A stretch of DNA of 64,000 bases. Origin: Paraburkholderia sp. CNPSo 3272. GTDB taxonomy: Bacteria > Pseudomonadota > Gammaproteobacteria > Burkholderiales > Burkholderiaceae. The stretch is taken from positions 62,001-126,000 of the forward strand of contig NZ_JAMBPQ010000004.1 in the NCBI RefSeq assembly GCF_024206495.1, in the 5' to 3' direction. Shown here in pieces: positions 50,290-59,272 of this stretch (position 1 is the first letter of the stretch; the number at the start of each line of letters is the position of its first letter). The notes under the pieces were generated by a model. That model saw only the letters and a list, made by a program, of their open reading frames with translations. It was not told where the DNA came from and ran no database searches. A program made the translations under genes and the position numbers.

Positions 50290-52560
50290 TTGAATTCAAC
50301 GACCGTTTCCCGTTCCCGGCCCGCGCGCGAAGGCGGCGCGCCGGAGGCCGACGCGCGCGCGGCGCAAACAACCGCTGCACCCACGTTGAGCGCACGCCGC
50401 GCCGCCGAGCTCGAGGAGCTCTTTGCGGCCGACGGGTTGCTCGCCCGCGAGATCGACGGCTATCGGCCACGCGCTGCGCAGATCGAAATGGCGCGCGCGG
50501 TCGCGGCCGCGATGGAAGCTGCCGCGCAATCCCTGCCCGACCCCGCGGCGTTCGAACTCCAGTCGCGCCCGGCGCGGCGGGTCGAGCGTGGTGCGCCGGC
50601 GCAGCCCGCCGCCGAGGAAGCGGCGCGCGCCGCAGCCGGGAACGGCGACAACACGCTGATCGTCGAGGCGGGCACGGGCACGGGCAAGACCTATGCGTAC
50701 CTCGTGCCGGCCATGCTGTGGGGCGGCAAGGTGGTCGTCTCGACGGGCACGAAGCATTTGCAGGACCAGCTCTTCGCGCGCGACATTCCTACCGTGCGCG
50801 ACGCCTTGGCAGTGCCCGTGAGCGTGGCGATGCTCAAGGGCCGCGCCAACTATCTGTGCCACTACTACCTGCAGCGCACGGCCGACAACGGCCGGCTGCC
50901 GTCGCGCCAGGAAACCGCGTATCTGCAGGAAATCGTGCGCTTCGCGAAGATCACGCGCTCGGGCGACAAGGCCGAGCTCGCGAGCGTGCCCGAGACGGCG
51001 GCCGTCTGGTCGATGGTCACATCGACGCGCGATAACTGTCTGGGCCAGGAGTGCCCGCATTACAAGGACTGCTTCGTGATGCAGGCGCGCCGCGAGGCGC
51101 AGCAGGCCGACATCGTGGTGGTGAATCACCATCTGTTCTTCGCCGACATCATGCTGCGCGACACCGGCATGGCCGAACTGCTGCCGAGCGCGAATACGAT
51201 CATCTTCGACGAAGCCCATCAGCTGCCCGAAACGGCAACGCTCTTTTTCGGCGAAACGCTCTCGACTGCACAGTTCCTCGAACTCGCGCGCGATTGCGTG
51301 GCCGAAGGTCTGAGCCACGCGCGCGACGCGGTGGAGTGGGTCAAGCTCGGTGCGGCGCTGGAGCGCGCTGCGCGCGACGTACGGCTCGCGTTCAAGGAAG
51401 ACTCGCTGCGGCTTTCGATCACGCAGTTGCCCGAGGATCACCCGCTCTTCGATGCACTCGACGCGCTGCAGACCGAGCTGGGCGCGCTTGCCACGGCACT
51501 CGCGGGGCAGGCCGAGCGTGCCGAATCGATTGGCGCGTGCCTGCGCCGCGCGCGCGAGCTGCAGGGCATCCTCGCGGGTTGGACCGCGCCGCAGGGCGCC
51601 GCGCCGGCGCGCGAAACGCGCGAGGCCGACGCGGACGGGCAGAACGAAAAGGCTGACGCGCCGGACGACGCAGACGAGAAAGTCCGCTGGGTCGAGGTGT
51701 TCTCGCACACGGTGCAGTTGCACGAAACCCCGCTCTCGGTAGCGCCGATCTTCGCCAAGCAGCGCGCCGGTGTGCCGCGCACGTGGGTCTTCACGTCGGC
51801 CACGCTTTCGGTGCGTGGCGACTTTACGCACTACGCGGCGCAAATGGGCCTCAGTTCGCGCCGCTCTATGACGCTGCCGAGCCCGTTCGACTATCCCACG
51901 CAAGGGCTGCTTTACGTGCCGCGCAACATGCCGCAGCCGTCGTCGCCGCAGTTCACCGACGCGGTGTTCGATGCGGCGTTGCCGGCGATCGAGGCGTCGG
52001 GCGGCGGTGTCTTCATGCTATGCACGACGTTGCGTGCCGTCGACCGTATTGCCCAGAAGCTGCGCGACACGATCGAGGCGCGCGGCTGGAACACGCCGCT
52101 GCTCGTGCAGGGCGACGCGAGCCGCACGGAACTGCTCGAGCGCTTTCGCGCCTATGGCAATGCGATCCTCGTGGGCAGCCAGAGCTTCTGGGAAGGAGTG
52201 GACGTGCGCGGCGATGCGCTCTCGCTCGTGGTCATCGACAAGCTGCCGTTCGCACCGCCCGACGATCCCGTGCTGGCGGCGCGCCTTGATGCGCTGGCGA
52301 AGAAAGGTCTTAGCCCGTTCGCCGTCCATCAGCTCCCGCAGGCGGTGATCACGCTCAAACAGGGCGCGGGGCGACTAATCCGGGCGGAAACCGACCGCGG
52401 CGTGTTGATGATCTGCGACACCCGACTCGTCGACAAACCGTATGGACGACGTATCTGGCAAAGCCTGCCGCCATTCAAGCGGACGCGGGAGATCGAAGTG
52501 GTGCAGGCGTTCTTCGAAGAGAAGAACGAGAAGGCAGGGGAGCCTGGCGAAGCGCACTGA
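50290..52560 (+). CDS. DinG/YoaA-type ATP-dependent DNA helicase
   Basis: Superfamily 2, XPD-like helicase (756 residues) that unwinds DNA 5'-to-3' and resolves R-loops or stalled forks in family members. Walker A is EAGTGTGKT (about 127-135), the DEAH box is IIFDEAHQL, and the C-terminal helicase motifs include VGSQSFWEGVD and QGAGRLIR. Four cysteines, Cys190, Cys250, Cys255 and Cys261 (C...CLGQECPHYKDC), fit the [4Fe-4S] site of this group. The TTG at 50290 is the chosen start; the first 35 residues are low-complexity, and a later start is possible. An acidic insertion (about 440-460) is disordered-looking. DinG versus YoaA cannot be resolved by eye. Confidence 0.93.
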   Translation: MNSTTVSRSRPAREGGAPEADARAAQTTAAPTLSARRAAELEELFAADGLLAREIDGYRPRAAQIEMARAVAAAMEAAAQSLPDPAAFELQSRPARRVERGAPAQPAAEEAARAAAGNGDNTLIVEAGTGTGKTYAYLVPAMLWGGKVVVSTGTKHLQDQLFARDIPTVRDALAVPVSVAMLKGRANYLCHYYLQRTADNGRLPSRQETAYLQEIVRFAKITRSGDKAELASVPETAAVWSMVTSTRDNCLGQECPHYKDCFVMQARREAQQADIVVVNHHLFFADIMLRDTGMAELLPSANTIIFDEAHQLPETATLFFGETLSTAQFLELARDCVAEGLSHARDAVEWVKLGAALERAARDVRLAFKEDSLRLSITQLPEDHPLFDALDALQTELGALATALAGQAERAESIGACLRRARELQGILAGWTAPQGAAPARETREADADGQNEKADAPDDADEKVRWVEVFSHTVQLHETPLSVAPIFAKQRAGVPRTWVFTSATLSVRGDFTHYAAQMGLSSRRSMTLPSPFDYPTQGLLYVPRNMPQPSSPQFTDAVFDAALPAIEASGGGVFMLCTTLRAVDRIAQKLRDTIEARGWNTPLLVQGDASRTELLERFRAYGNAILVGSQSFWEGVDVRGDALSLVVIDKLPFAPPDDPVLAARLDALAKKGLSPFAVHQLPQAVITLKQGAGRLIRAETDRGVLMICDTRLVDKPYGRRIWQSLPPFKRTREIEVVQAFFEEKNEKAGEPGEAH

Positions 52561-52583
52561 GCTTCGTGTGCACTGCATAACAA

Positions 52584-52615
52584 AAAAGCCACGAACCTGA
52601 GTTCGTGGCTTTTTC
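52584..52615 (+). terminator. Terminator after the DinG-type gene
   Basis: AAAAGCCACGAAC (52584-52596) pairs with GTTCGTGGCTTTT (52601-52613) around a 4-nt loop, with A and T runs on either side, so it can act in both directions between convergent genes. Confidence 0.92.
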
Positions 52616-52727
52616 GCTTGCCCGCCGTGTGTCTAAAGCGCGTTTGACGCAAGCAAAAGACCGTACGGCGATTCGCCGCGATGCCCACCGGGACCGAGGT
52701 CCCGGGCGAGCGTCGCGCGAACGCAAC

Positions 52728-53003
52728 TTACTGGCTTGCGCCCGAAGCAGCAGCCGGAGCCGAAGCGCCTGCGTCCGAAGCAGCAGCGCCAGCGTCCGAA
52801 GCAGCAGCGTTAGCCGAAGCAGCAGCGTCGCTCGCAGCAGCAGCAGCGCCCGAAGCAGCAGCTGCCGAATCCGAAGCAGCAGCAGCCGGTGCCGAAGCAG
52901 CAGCAGCATCGCTAGCCGGCGCAGCAGCTTGGTCGCTGCTCTTGTTGCACGCAGCGAGTGCAACAGCTGCCAGCAGGGATGCTACGAGGAGGGATTTCTT
53001 CAT
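52728..53003 (-). CDS. Alanine-rich lipoprotein
   Basis: A 91-residue lipoprotein. From the ATG at 53003 (AAGGA 7 nt upstream) it has a basic start MKKSLLVASLL and the lipobox LAAC with lipidated Cys19. The mature part is almost entirely Ala, Ser, Asp, Gly and Pro in DAAASAPAAAASDS-like repeats and has no globular core. At DNA level the unit CGAAGCAGCAGC recurs seven times on plus between 52743 and 52905. Similar short Ala-rich lipoproteins occur in Burkholderiaceae; their role, perhaps as envelope spacer, is unknown. TATAAT on minus (53141-53136) may be its -10 box. Confidence 0.8.
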   Translation of the reverse strand: MKKSLLVASLLAAVALAACNKSSDQAAAPASDAAAASAPAAAASDSAAAASGAAAAASDAAASANAAASDAGAAASDAGASAPAAASGASQ

Positions 53004-53135
53004 GATCACGTCCTTTTATGGTTAAAGGTAAGCAACAGCGCAAAATAATACCGGTAAATGTGCCCCAACACCGACCTGAGCCGCTGGTGGAGACGCACTG
53101 CAAGAGCGTGAATCTTCCCTACGGCCTGGCCGGAA

Positions 53136-53141
53136 ATTATA
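53136..53141 (-). promoter_or_regulatory. Candidate -10 box of the Ala-rich lipoprotein gene
   Basis: Perfect TATAAT on minus, 133 bp upstream of the ATG at 53003, in the 232-bp gap after roxA. The best -35 (TTGTCG) is 20 bp away, which is too far for confidence. Nothing else was recognised in the gap. Confidence 0.3.
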
Positions 53142-53235
53142 GGCACTTTCGTATCGACCGTCGACAAATCCGGGGACAATACGTTGTCTTTCTCATACAA
53201 GCACTATTTTAGTACGGTATAACAGTCCGAAGCGC

Positions 53236-54468
53236 TTAGGCAAGCACCCCGGTCCGAATCCAGCCCGCACGATACCACTCGTGTAGCAACGCTGTCACAC
53301 ACGAATCGTGTGAGAGTGTTACAAAGCGTTTCCCGTCCATAGAGCGCCTGTCGGCCAGTGCCGGCAGCCACTTTCTTGCCTCTTTGAGCAAGTACTGTTC
53401 CCCATTCAGGTAATACGACCGCGAATCGTAAAGCAGGATCGTCCTGCGGTCGAGTGTTATCCCATTTTTTGCCGCTTGCGCAACGAAACGGGCTTCGTCG
53501 AGCGCTTTTTCCGGGGCGTCGAACACCACATTGGCTTTCGGTTCGGACAGCCACGAGCCCACGAACGAGGAGACGTCGGCGTCGCTCCAGCGCACTTTAG
53601 CAAGCACGTCGCCAACACGCTCCACGAGTGCCGGGGGAAGCTGCGCCGGGTGCGCCACGGCCGGCTGGCCGGGGTCGCGGTACAGCGTGGGCTTGCCGTC
53701 GCCGTTATCGGCGCCGCGCTCGGCGAGCCAGTAAAGAAACTGGCTCGTCAATTCGTTGGTGGAAGGAGAACGAAAGCCGATCGAGCACGTCATGCATTCG
53801 CCTTCGGCGATGCCGTCGTGGGCGATGTGCGGCGGCAGGTACAGCATGTCGCCCGGTTCCAGCACCCACTCTTCCTCAGGCTGGAAATTCGCGAGAATCT
53901 TGAGCGGCAGGCCTTCCTGCAGCGAGAGATCGCGTTGCGCGCCAATACGCCAGCGGCGCTTGCCGTGCACCTGGAGCAGGAAGACATCATACGAATCGAA
54001 GTGCGGACCGACGCCGCCGCCGTCCGATGCGTACGAGATCATGAGGTCGTCGAGCCGCGCATCGGGCGCGAAGCGAAAGCGCTCGAGCAGGGCGCGCGCG
54101 CGATCGTCATGCAGGTCGGCGCCCTGCACGAGGAGCGTCCACTGGCGGGTCTTCGGTGTAGGCAGTTCGTCCGGCGAGAACGGGCCGTGTTCCAGCGCCC
54201 AGCGGCGGCGAAAATGTGTGATGAGACGCGACTCAACATCGTCGTTGTCTGCGAGCGCGAAGAGGGCTTCGCGCGAGAGCGGCGCTTCGACGTCGGGAAT
54301 CGCCTGGCGGATCAACAGCGGCTTTTTCTGCCAGTATTTGCGCATGAACTGCGCCGGCGTCAGGCCGCCCAGAAGCGGCGTGGCAACATCGGGCGCGGGG
54401 CATGCCAGGGGGAGGGAGGCGCGCCGCTTGCGCGCGTCCACCGGGTGGTCTGGGGACCGCTTCGGCAT
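53236..54468 (-). CDS. roxA: Ribosomal protein L16 arginine hydroxylase (RoxA/YcfD, cupin-4)
   Basis: 2-oxoglutarate/Fe(II)-dependent oxygenase of the JmjC/cupin-4 family; E. coli YcfD hydroxylates an arginine of ribosomal protein L16. The 410-residue protein has the Fe-binding HFDSYD (HxD) motif and the distal histidine in PPHIAHDG, preceded by GGVGPHFD and followed by the C-terminal winged-helix-like dimerisation part. GLTPAQFMRKYWQKKPLLIR near residue 35 is the typical family entry. The ATG at 54468 is 2 bp from the -10 box of the divergent slyD gene, so the two promoters must overlap. Substrate assignment rests on family knowledge. Confidence 0.9.
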   Translation of the reverse strand: MPKRSPDHPVDARKRRASLPLACPAPDVATPLLGGLTPAQFMRKYWQKKPLLIRQAIPDVEAPLSREALFALADNDDVESRLITHFRRRWALEHGPFSPDELPTPKTRQWTLLVQGADLHDDRARALLERFRFAPDARLDDLMISYASDGGGVGPHFDSYDVFLLQVHGKRRWRIGAQRDLSLQEGLPLKILANFQPEEEWVLEPGDMLYLPPHIAHDGIAEGECMTCSIGFRSPSTNELTSQFLYWLAERGADNGDGKPTLYRDPGQPAVAHPAQLPPALVERVGDVLAKVRWSDADVSSFVGSWLSEPKANVVFDAPEKALDEARFVAQAAKNGITLDRRTILLYDSRSYYLNGEQYLLKEARKWLPALADRRSMDGKRFVTLSHDSCVTALLHEWYRAGWIRTGVLA

Positions 54469-54470
54469 CG

Positions 54471-54476
54471 TATAAT
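54471..54476 (+). promoter_or_regulatory. -10 box (TATAAT) of slyD, adjacent to the roxA start
   Basis: Perfect TATAAT 24 bp before the slyD ATG and 2 bp from the first codon of roxA on minus. No clear -35 at 17 bp is visible. The leader also holds GGAGG at 54491-54495, the slyD ribosome site. Confidence 0.5.
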
Positions 54477-54500
54477 GTGGTCTGTAATCTGGAGGAACGA

Positions 54501-55046
54501 ATGAAAATTGCAAAGGACACCGTCGTGTCGGTCGCTTACAAGCTATCGGATGCGCAGGGCAATCTGATTGAGGAAAGCGACGAGCCGATGGTCTATCTGC
54601 ACGGCGGCTATGATGGCACGTTCCCCAAGATCGAGGAAGTGCTGGACGGGCAGGAGCCGGGCTTCGAGACCCAGGTCCAGCTTGAGCCGCAGGACGCTTT
54701 CGGGGAGTACGATCCCGAGCTCGTGAAGATCGAGCCGCGCAACCGCTTTCCCGAGCCGCTCGAAGTCGGCATGCAGTTCGAAGGCACGCCCGAAGAAGGC
54801 GACGAAGACCTCGACACGCTCATCTATACGGTCACGGACGTCGCTGAAGACAAGGTCGTGCTCGACGGCAACCATCCGCTAGCGGGCATGGCGCTGCGTT
54901 TCGCGCTGACGGTCAAAGAAGTGCGCACCGCTACCGAAGACGAAATCGAACATGAGCACGCGCATGGCGCGGACGGCCTCGAAATCGTCGACGAAGACGA
55001 AGAAGACGACGGCGACGAAGGCGCCTCGAAACCCACCCTGCATTAA
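54501..55046 (+). CDS. slyD: FKBP-type peptidyl-prolyl isomerase SlyD
   Basis: Peptidyl-prolyl cis-trans isomerase and chaperone; SlyD also binds nickel and helps hydrogenase maturation in E. coli. The 181-residue protein has the FKBP domain with inserted-flap region (about 1-150; YLHGGYDGTFPKIEEVLDGQ, GNHPLAGMALRF) and an acidic, His-containing C-tail (EHEHAHGADG and DEDEEDDGDEG) in place of the Cys/His-rich tail of E. coli SlyD, so its metal binding may be weaker. GGAGG sits 5 nt before the ATG. It converges on the next minus-strand gene with only 7 bp between the stops. Confidence 0.93.
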   Translation: MKIAKDTVVSVAYKLSDAQGNLIEESDEPMVYLHGGYDGTFPKIEEVLDGQEPGFETQVQLEPQDAFGEYDPELVKIEPRNRFPEPLEVGMQFEGTPEEGDEDLDTLIYTVTDVAEDKVVLDGNHPLAGMALRFALTVKEVRTATEDEIEHEHAHGADGLEIVDEDEEDDGDEGASKPTLH

Positions 55047-55053
55047 GCGCGTC

Positions 55054-56415
55054 TCAGTGCGCGAAGCCGCCTGAAGCCGGTGCGCCGGGCGGCTGCAGCT
55101 GATCAGGCGGCTGGCTATTGCCGCCGCTGTTTCCACCCTCCAGGCCGTTCTGGCCGTTCGCATCGTTCCGACCTTTTAGACCATTCTGGCCACCCTGCGT
55201 GGGCCACGCCGGCATCAGCACGCCGTTGCCGGCCGGCGGCAAGCCGGGAGGCACGGCGGTTCCAGATGCGCCAGGCGACGCGGGCGCGACGTCGGGCGAC
55301 TGAGGCATGCCGGGAATCTCGGTCACATCCGGCATCGATGACACTTCGGGCATTTCCGGCATCGCGGGCGACGACCCGGCGCCAGGCGTGTACGGCGACG
55401 GCTGCGTGGGCAACAGCGGCAGATGCTTCGGAACATCGTGCACGCTCACGCGCAGCGGCGTGCGGCGCGCCATGTCGGCGTCCACCTGCAGCCATTGCGT
55501 GAGCGGATCGCGCAGTGAGAACGCGATGCGCGTAACGTTTTCTATCCTTGTTCCCTTGTCGTTACGCAGCGGCTGATCGATCGTGAAGCCATGTGCGAGC
55601 TTCGAGTCGTCGGCATTCACGATGATGATCTGGCCGCGGAAAATCTCGGCGAGCTTCACGAGGTTGCGGCGCAACTCGAGATAGCCGTCGCGCGGCGCAC
55701 GGTGAAAGCGCAGCCACGCGAAGCGGTCGGGGCGCTCGTAATGCTCGGGCATCGCGTTGCCTTGCATGAAGATGACGATCGCGCGCGCGTTGCGGCGTTT
55801 CGCATACTCGGCCGCATGTTCGAGCCAGAACCCGTTGGCGATCACGCGGTCTTCGAACTCGCCGTTGCGCCCGCCCGCATTGAGATAGTGATTGTTGCCG
55901 TCCGGCGCGTTCAGCCCGATGAACACGGTGTCTCCGAGTTGCCAGCGCACGTTTTCCCGATACGGCCGGAAGCGCGAGACTTCACTTTCGCGCGTGAGCG
56001 TCAAGGGGGTTTGGCCTAGCGCGTTGGGATCGGAGAAAAAGTTCTGGCGCAGGAAGTCGAGTCGCTCAGCGGGATCGTAGGCGCCCGATCCGTTCATGCC
56101 ACAGGTGACCCAGTCGCGTTCGCCGGGCACGAACACGATTGGCGCACGTGAGGCATCGACCAGGTCGTGACGGCGCTCGTAAAGATGGTCGGCACAGGTT
56201 TCGTGTGCGCCTTTGAGATTGCCGTCGTAGACCGCGAACGCGATTTGCGGATCGCGCCCGATGGCGTCGATGAGCCGCTGCGCGGATGTTTCCTCGGACT
56301 GCGAGGTGAGCGCGTTCGCCACGACTGCGAAGGCATAGCGCGGCGCCTGCGCGAATGCCGCGAGCGGCGAACCCAGCGACGCAGCCACCATCAGCGCGCA
56401 CGACGCACGGCGCAT
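55054..56415 (-). CDS. Exported phosphoesterase-like protein with Pro/Gly-rich tail
   Basis: A 453-residue exported protein, signal peptide MRRASCALMVAASLGSPLAAFAQA. The domain (about 25-330) follows the layout of an exported metallophosphoesterase family that usually reads GD...SG...PGDNEWTDC...YDPxERL...ENVRW; here I see YDGNLKGAHETC, VPGERDWVTCG, AYDPAERLDFLRQNFF and ENVRW, so the fold looks shared but key metal ligands (GD, GDN) are replaced. It may be a non-catalytic relative. The last 110 residues are Pro/Met/Gly/Asn-rich, with degenerate repeats, and lack predicted structure. It follows mutS by 76 bp on minus. Homology is from recollection, not from a search. Confidence 0.75.
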   Translation of the reverse strand: MRRASCALMVAASLGSPLAAFAQAPRYAFAVVANALTSQSEETSAQRLIDAIGRDPQIAFAVYDGNLKGAHETCADHLYERRHDLVDASRAPIVFVPGERDWVTCGMNGSGAYDPAERLDFLRQNFFSDPNALGQTPLTLTRESEVSRFRPYRENVRWQLGDTVFIGLNAPDGNNHYLNAGGRNGEFEDRVIANGFWLEHAAEYAKRRNARAIVIFMQGNAMPEHYERPDRFAWLRFHRAPRDGYLELRRNLVKLAEIFRGQIIIVNADDSKLAHGFTIDQPLRNDKGTRIENVTRIAFSLRDPLTQWLQVDADMARRTPLRVSVHDVPKHLPLLPTQPSPYTPGAGSSPAMPEMPEVSSMPDVTEIPGMPQSPDVAPASPGASGTAVPPGLPPAGNGVLMPAWPTQGGQNGLKGRNDANGQNGLEGGNSGGNSQPPDQLQPPGAPASGGFAH

Positions 56416-56491
56416 TGCTTTCAGATAGCGCGAGCGGGAACTGCCGCAGTCCGCCCGTTGCGGCGGCCGCGGCGGCGTCGCGAGGCGACGC

Positions 56492-59176
56492 TCAGCGTTT
56501 GGCGTCCGGCGCCGTGGCCAGCTCATGCAGTTCGTACAACAGGTCGAGCGCGTCGCGCGGGCGCAGTTCGTTCGGATCGAGTTCGCGCAGCCGCTGTGCA
56601 ACGAGCGATGCGCCACGATCTTCCTCGACCGGCGCGGCGCGATCTTCCACGAAGGGTGCCTCGTCGTCGTAATCGGCGGCGGGCGTGGCAAAGAGGTCGA
56701 GTTGCGGCGTGGGCTGCCCCGCCGACTGCTGCTCCAGATGCACGAGATGCTTGCGCGCTGCGCGGATCACGGCGGCAGGTACCCCCGCGAGCTGCGCGAC
56801 CTGCAGGCCGTAGCTCTGGTTCGCCGGGCCTTCCTGCACCGCATGCAGGAAGACGATGCCGTGCCCATGCTCGACGGCCGAAAGATGCACGTTCGCCGCC
56901 TGCGCAAATTCGGCCGGCAGTTGCGTGAGCTCGAAGTAGTGCGTGGCGAAGAGCGTGTGGCAACCGTTGTGCGCGAGCAGATGCCGCGCGATGGCCCACG
57001 CGAGCGCGAGGCCGTCGAACGTCGACGTGCCGCGCCCGATCTCGTCCATCAGCACGAGGCTTTGCGGCGTGGCGTCGTTGAGAATGGCCGCGGCTTCGGT
57101 CATCTCGACCATGAAGGTCGAGCGGCCGCCCGCGAGGTCGTCTGCGGCGCCGATGCGCGTGAAGATGCGGTCGATCGGCCCGAAGCTCGCGCGCTTTGCC
57201 GGCACGTAGCTGCCCACGTAAGCGAGCAAGGCGATGAGCGCGGTCTGCCGCATAAAGGTCGACTTACCGCCCATGTTCGGGCCGGTGATGAGCAGCAGCT
57301 TGCGCTCGGCCGAAAGCAGACAGTCGTTGGCGATGAACTGCTCGACCTGCGCTTCGACCACGGGATGGCGGCCTTGCTCGATTTCGATGCCGGGCGCCTG
57401 CGTAAACGCGGGCGCGTTCCAGTCGAGCGCGCGGGCGCGTTCAGCGAACGCGGCCAGCAGGTCGAGTTCCGCCAGTGCGCCGGCCACGCGCTGGCAATCG
57501 GGAATGAACGGCAGCAGCGACTGCAGCAGTGCGTCGTAGAGCGCCTTTTCGCGCGAAAGCGCACGTTCCTGCGCCGACAGCGCCTTGTCTTCGAACGTCT
57601 TCAGTTCCGGCGTGATGTAGCGCTCGGCGTTCTTGAGCGTCTGGCGACGGCGATAGTCGTCGGGAACCTTGTCGGTCTGACCGCGTGTGACTTCGATATA
57701 GAAGCCGTGCACCCTGTTGTACTCGACGCGCAGATTGCCGATGCCCGTGCGTGTGCGCTCGCGCGTTTCGAGGTCGAGCAGGAACTGACCGCAGTTCTCG
57801 GAGATGTCGCGCAGTTCGTCGAGATCCGCGTCGTAGCCGCGCGCGATCACGCCGCCGTCGCGCACCATCGCCGCCGGTTCGGGCGCGACGGCGCGTTGCA
57901 GGAGCGCCGCGCACTCCGCGGGCGGTTCGAGCGCCTCGGCAATGTCCGCAAGCGACGTGGCCGCGCCGCTTGCGGCGGCGACCTGTGCGCGCAGCGCGGG
58001 CAGCGCGGCAAAGGTGTCGCGCAGGCTCGACAGATCGCGCGGGCGCGCGGAAAGCAGAGCGAGGCGCCCGGTAATGCGTTCGACGTCCGCGATCTGGCGC
58101 AAGGCGCCCCGCAACGTATCGACGCTCGCGTGCGGCGGCGCCTCGAGCAATGCGCCGATGGCCTGCTGGCGCATTTGCGCGATCGCGGCTTCGCGCGGCG
58201 GGTGATGGAGCCAGTGACGCAGCAAGCGGCTGCCCATGGCCGTGCTGCACGTGTCGAGCAGCGAGCAGAGCGTGGGCGATTCGGTGCCGCGCAGCGTTTC
58301 CGTGAGTTCGAGGTTGCGGCGCGTGGCCGGATCGAGCCCGATGTATTCCGATTCGGCTTCGACCTTCAGGCTGCGCACGTGGCGCAGTTGCTGGCCTTGT
58401 GTGGCCGCCGCGTAGAGCAGCAGCGCGCCCGCCGCGCCGCATGCGCTCGTGAGTGTTTGCGCGCCGAAGCCGTCGAGGCTTGCCACGTCGAGCTGGTCAC
58501 ACAGGCGCTGCTTGCCCGAGCCGACGTCGAAGTGCCAGGCCGGCACGCGTGTGAGCGCGCCCGAACCGGCGGGCGGCGCCCAGGCAGCGGTTTCCGCCGG
58601 CATTTCCGCGACGAGGATTTCGGCAGGCCGAATGCGCTCGAACGCCGTGGCGACCTGTTCGGGCGCGACTTGCGCGAGGCGCAAGGCGCCGCTGGCGAGA
58701 TTGAGCCACGCGAGGCCCACGTTGACGGTCACGCCGCGCCGGTTGTGGCCGGGGCAAACCGCCATCAGGTAGACGTCGTTCTTGTCGGAGAGGAGCGCTG
58801 CGTCGGTCAGCGTGCCCGGCGTGACCACGCGCACGACCTTGCGCTCGACCGGACCCTTTGAGGTGGCCGGGTCGCCGATCTGTTCGCAGATCGCCACCGA
58901 CTCGCCCAGCTTTACGAGCTTCGCGAGATATTGCTCGACCGCGTGATGCGGCACGCCCGCCATCTTGATCGGATTGCCCGCCGAGGCCCCGCGCTGCGTG
59001 AGCGTGAGGTCGAGCAGGCGCGCGGCCTTCTCGGCGTCTTCGAAGAAGAGCTCGTAGAAGTCGCCCATGCGGTAGAACACGAGCGTGCCCGGATGGTCGG
59101 CCTTGATGCGCAGGTACTGCTGCATCATGGGAGTGTGTTGCGCGATGTCGGCTGCGCCTGCGGTGTGTGTAGCCAT
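56492..59176 (-). CDS. mutS: DNA mismatch repair protein MutS
   Basis: Recognises mismatches and small loops and starts repair with MutL. The 894-residue protein has the mismatch-binding Phe-x-Glu motif at Phe40-Tyr41-Glu42 (MGDFYELFF), the connector, lever and clamp domains, and the ATPase domain with Walker [10 protein letters not shown] (632-640), Walker [17 protein letters not shown] and the [11 protein letters not shown] motif. The C-terminal dimer/tetramer region is present. The ATG at 59176 gives the expected length. Frame is intact, so there is no sign of a mutator defect. recJ, which acts downstream in mismatch repair, is at the left end of the window. Confidence 0.98.
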   Translation of the reverse strand: MATHTAGAADIAQHTPMMQQYLRIKADHPGTLVFYRMGDFYELFFEDAEKAARLLDLTLTQRGASAGNPIKMAGVPHHAVEQYLAKLVKLGESVAICEQIGDPATSKGPVERKVVRVVTPGTLTDAALLSDKNDVYLMAVCPGHNRRGVTVNVGLAWLNLASGALRLAQVAPEQVATAFERIRPAEILVAEMPAETAAWAPPAGSGALTRVPAWHFDVGSGKQRLCDQLDVASLDGFGAQTLTSACGAAGALLLYAAATQGQQLRHVRSLKVEAESEYIGLDPATRRNLELTETLRGTESPTLCSLLDTCSTAMGSRLLRHWLHHPPREAAIAQMRQQAIGALLEAPPHASVDTLRGALRQIADVERITGRLALLSARPRDLSSLRDTFAALPALRAQVAAASGAATSLADIAEALEPPAECAALLQRAVAPEPAAMVRDGGVIARGYDADLDELRDISENCGQFLLDLETRERTRTGIGNLRVEYNRVHGFYIEVTRGQTDKVPDDYRRRQTLKNAERYITPELKTFEDKALSAQERALSREKALYDALLQSLLPFIPDCQRVAGALAELDLLAAFAERARALDWNAPAFTQAPGIEIEQGRHPVVEAQVEQFIANDCLLSAERKLLLITGPNMGGKSTFMRQTALIALLAYVGSYVPAKRASFGPIDRIFTRIGAADDLAGGRSTFMVEMTEAAAILNDATPQSLVLMDEIGRGTSTFDGLALAWAIARHLLAHNGCHTLFATHYFELTQLPAEFAQAANVHLSAVEHGHGIVFLHAVQEGPANQSYGLQVAQLAGVPAAVIRAARKHLVHLEQQSAGQPTPQLDLFATPAADYDDEAPFVEDRAAPVEEDRGASLVAQRLRELDPNELRPRDALDLLYELHELATAPDAKR

Positions 59177-59272
59177 CCTCGGTATCTTGCCAGGGGTTCA
59201 GGGCGTGAGTTTAACGCGCGCCGATTGCATGTAAAGCCAGCCTTTCGGCTAACGCCGTCACAGCGGCTCCCG

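Noticed and set aside
52743..52905. Repeated CGAAGCAGCAGC units as a CRISPR array
   Set aside because: No spacers; the repeats are codons of an Ala-rich lipoprotein.
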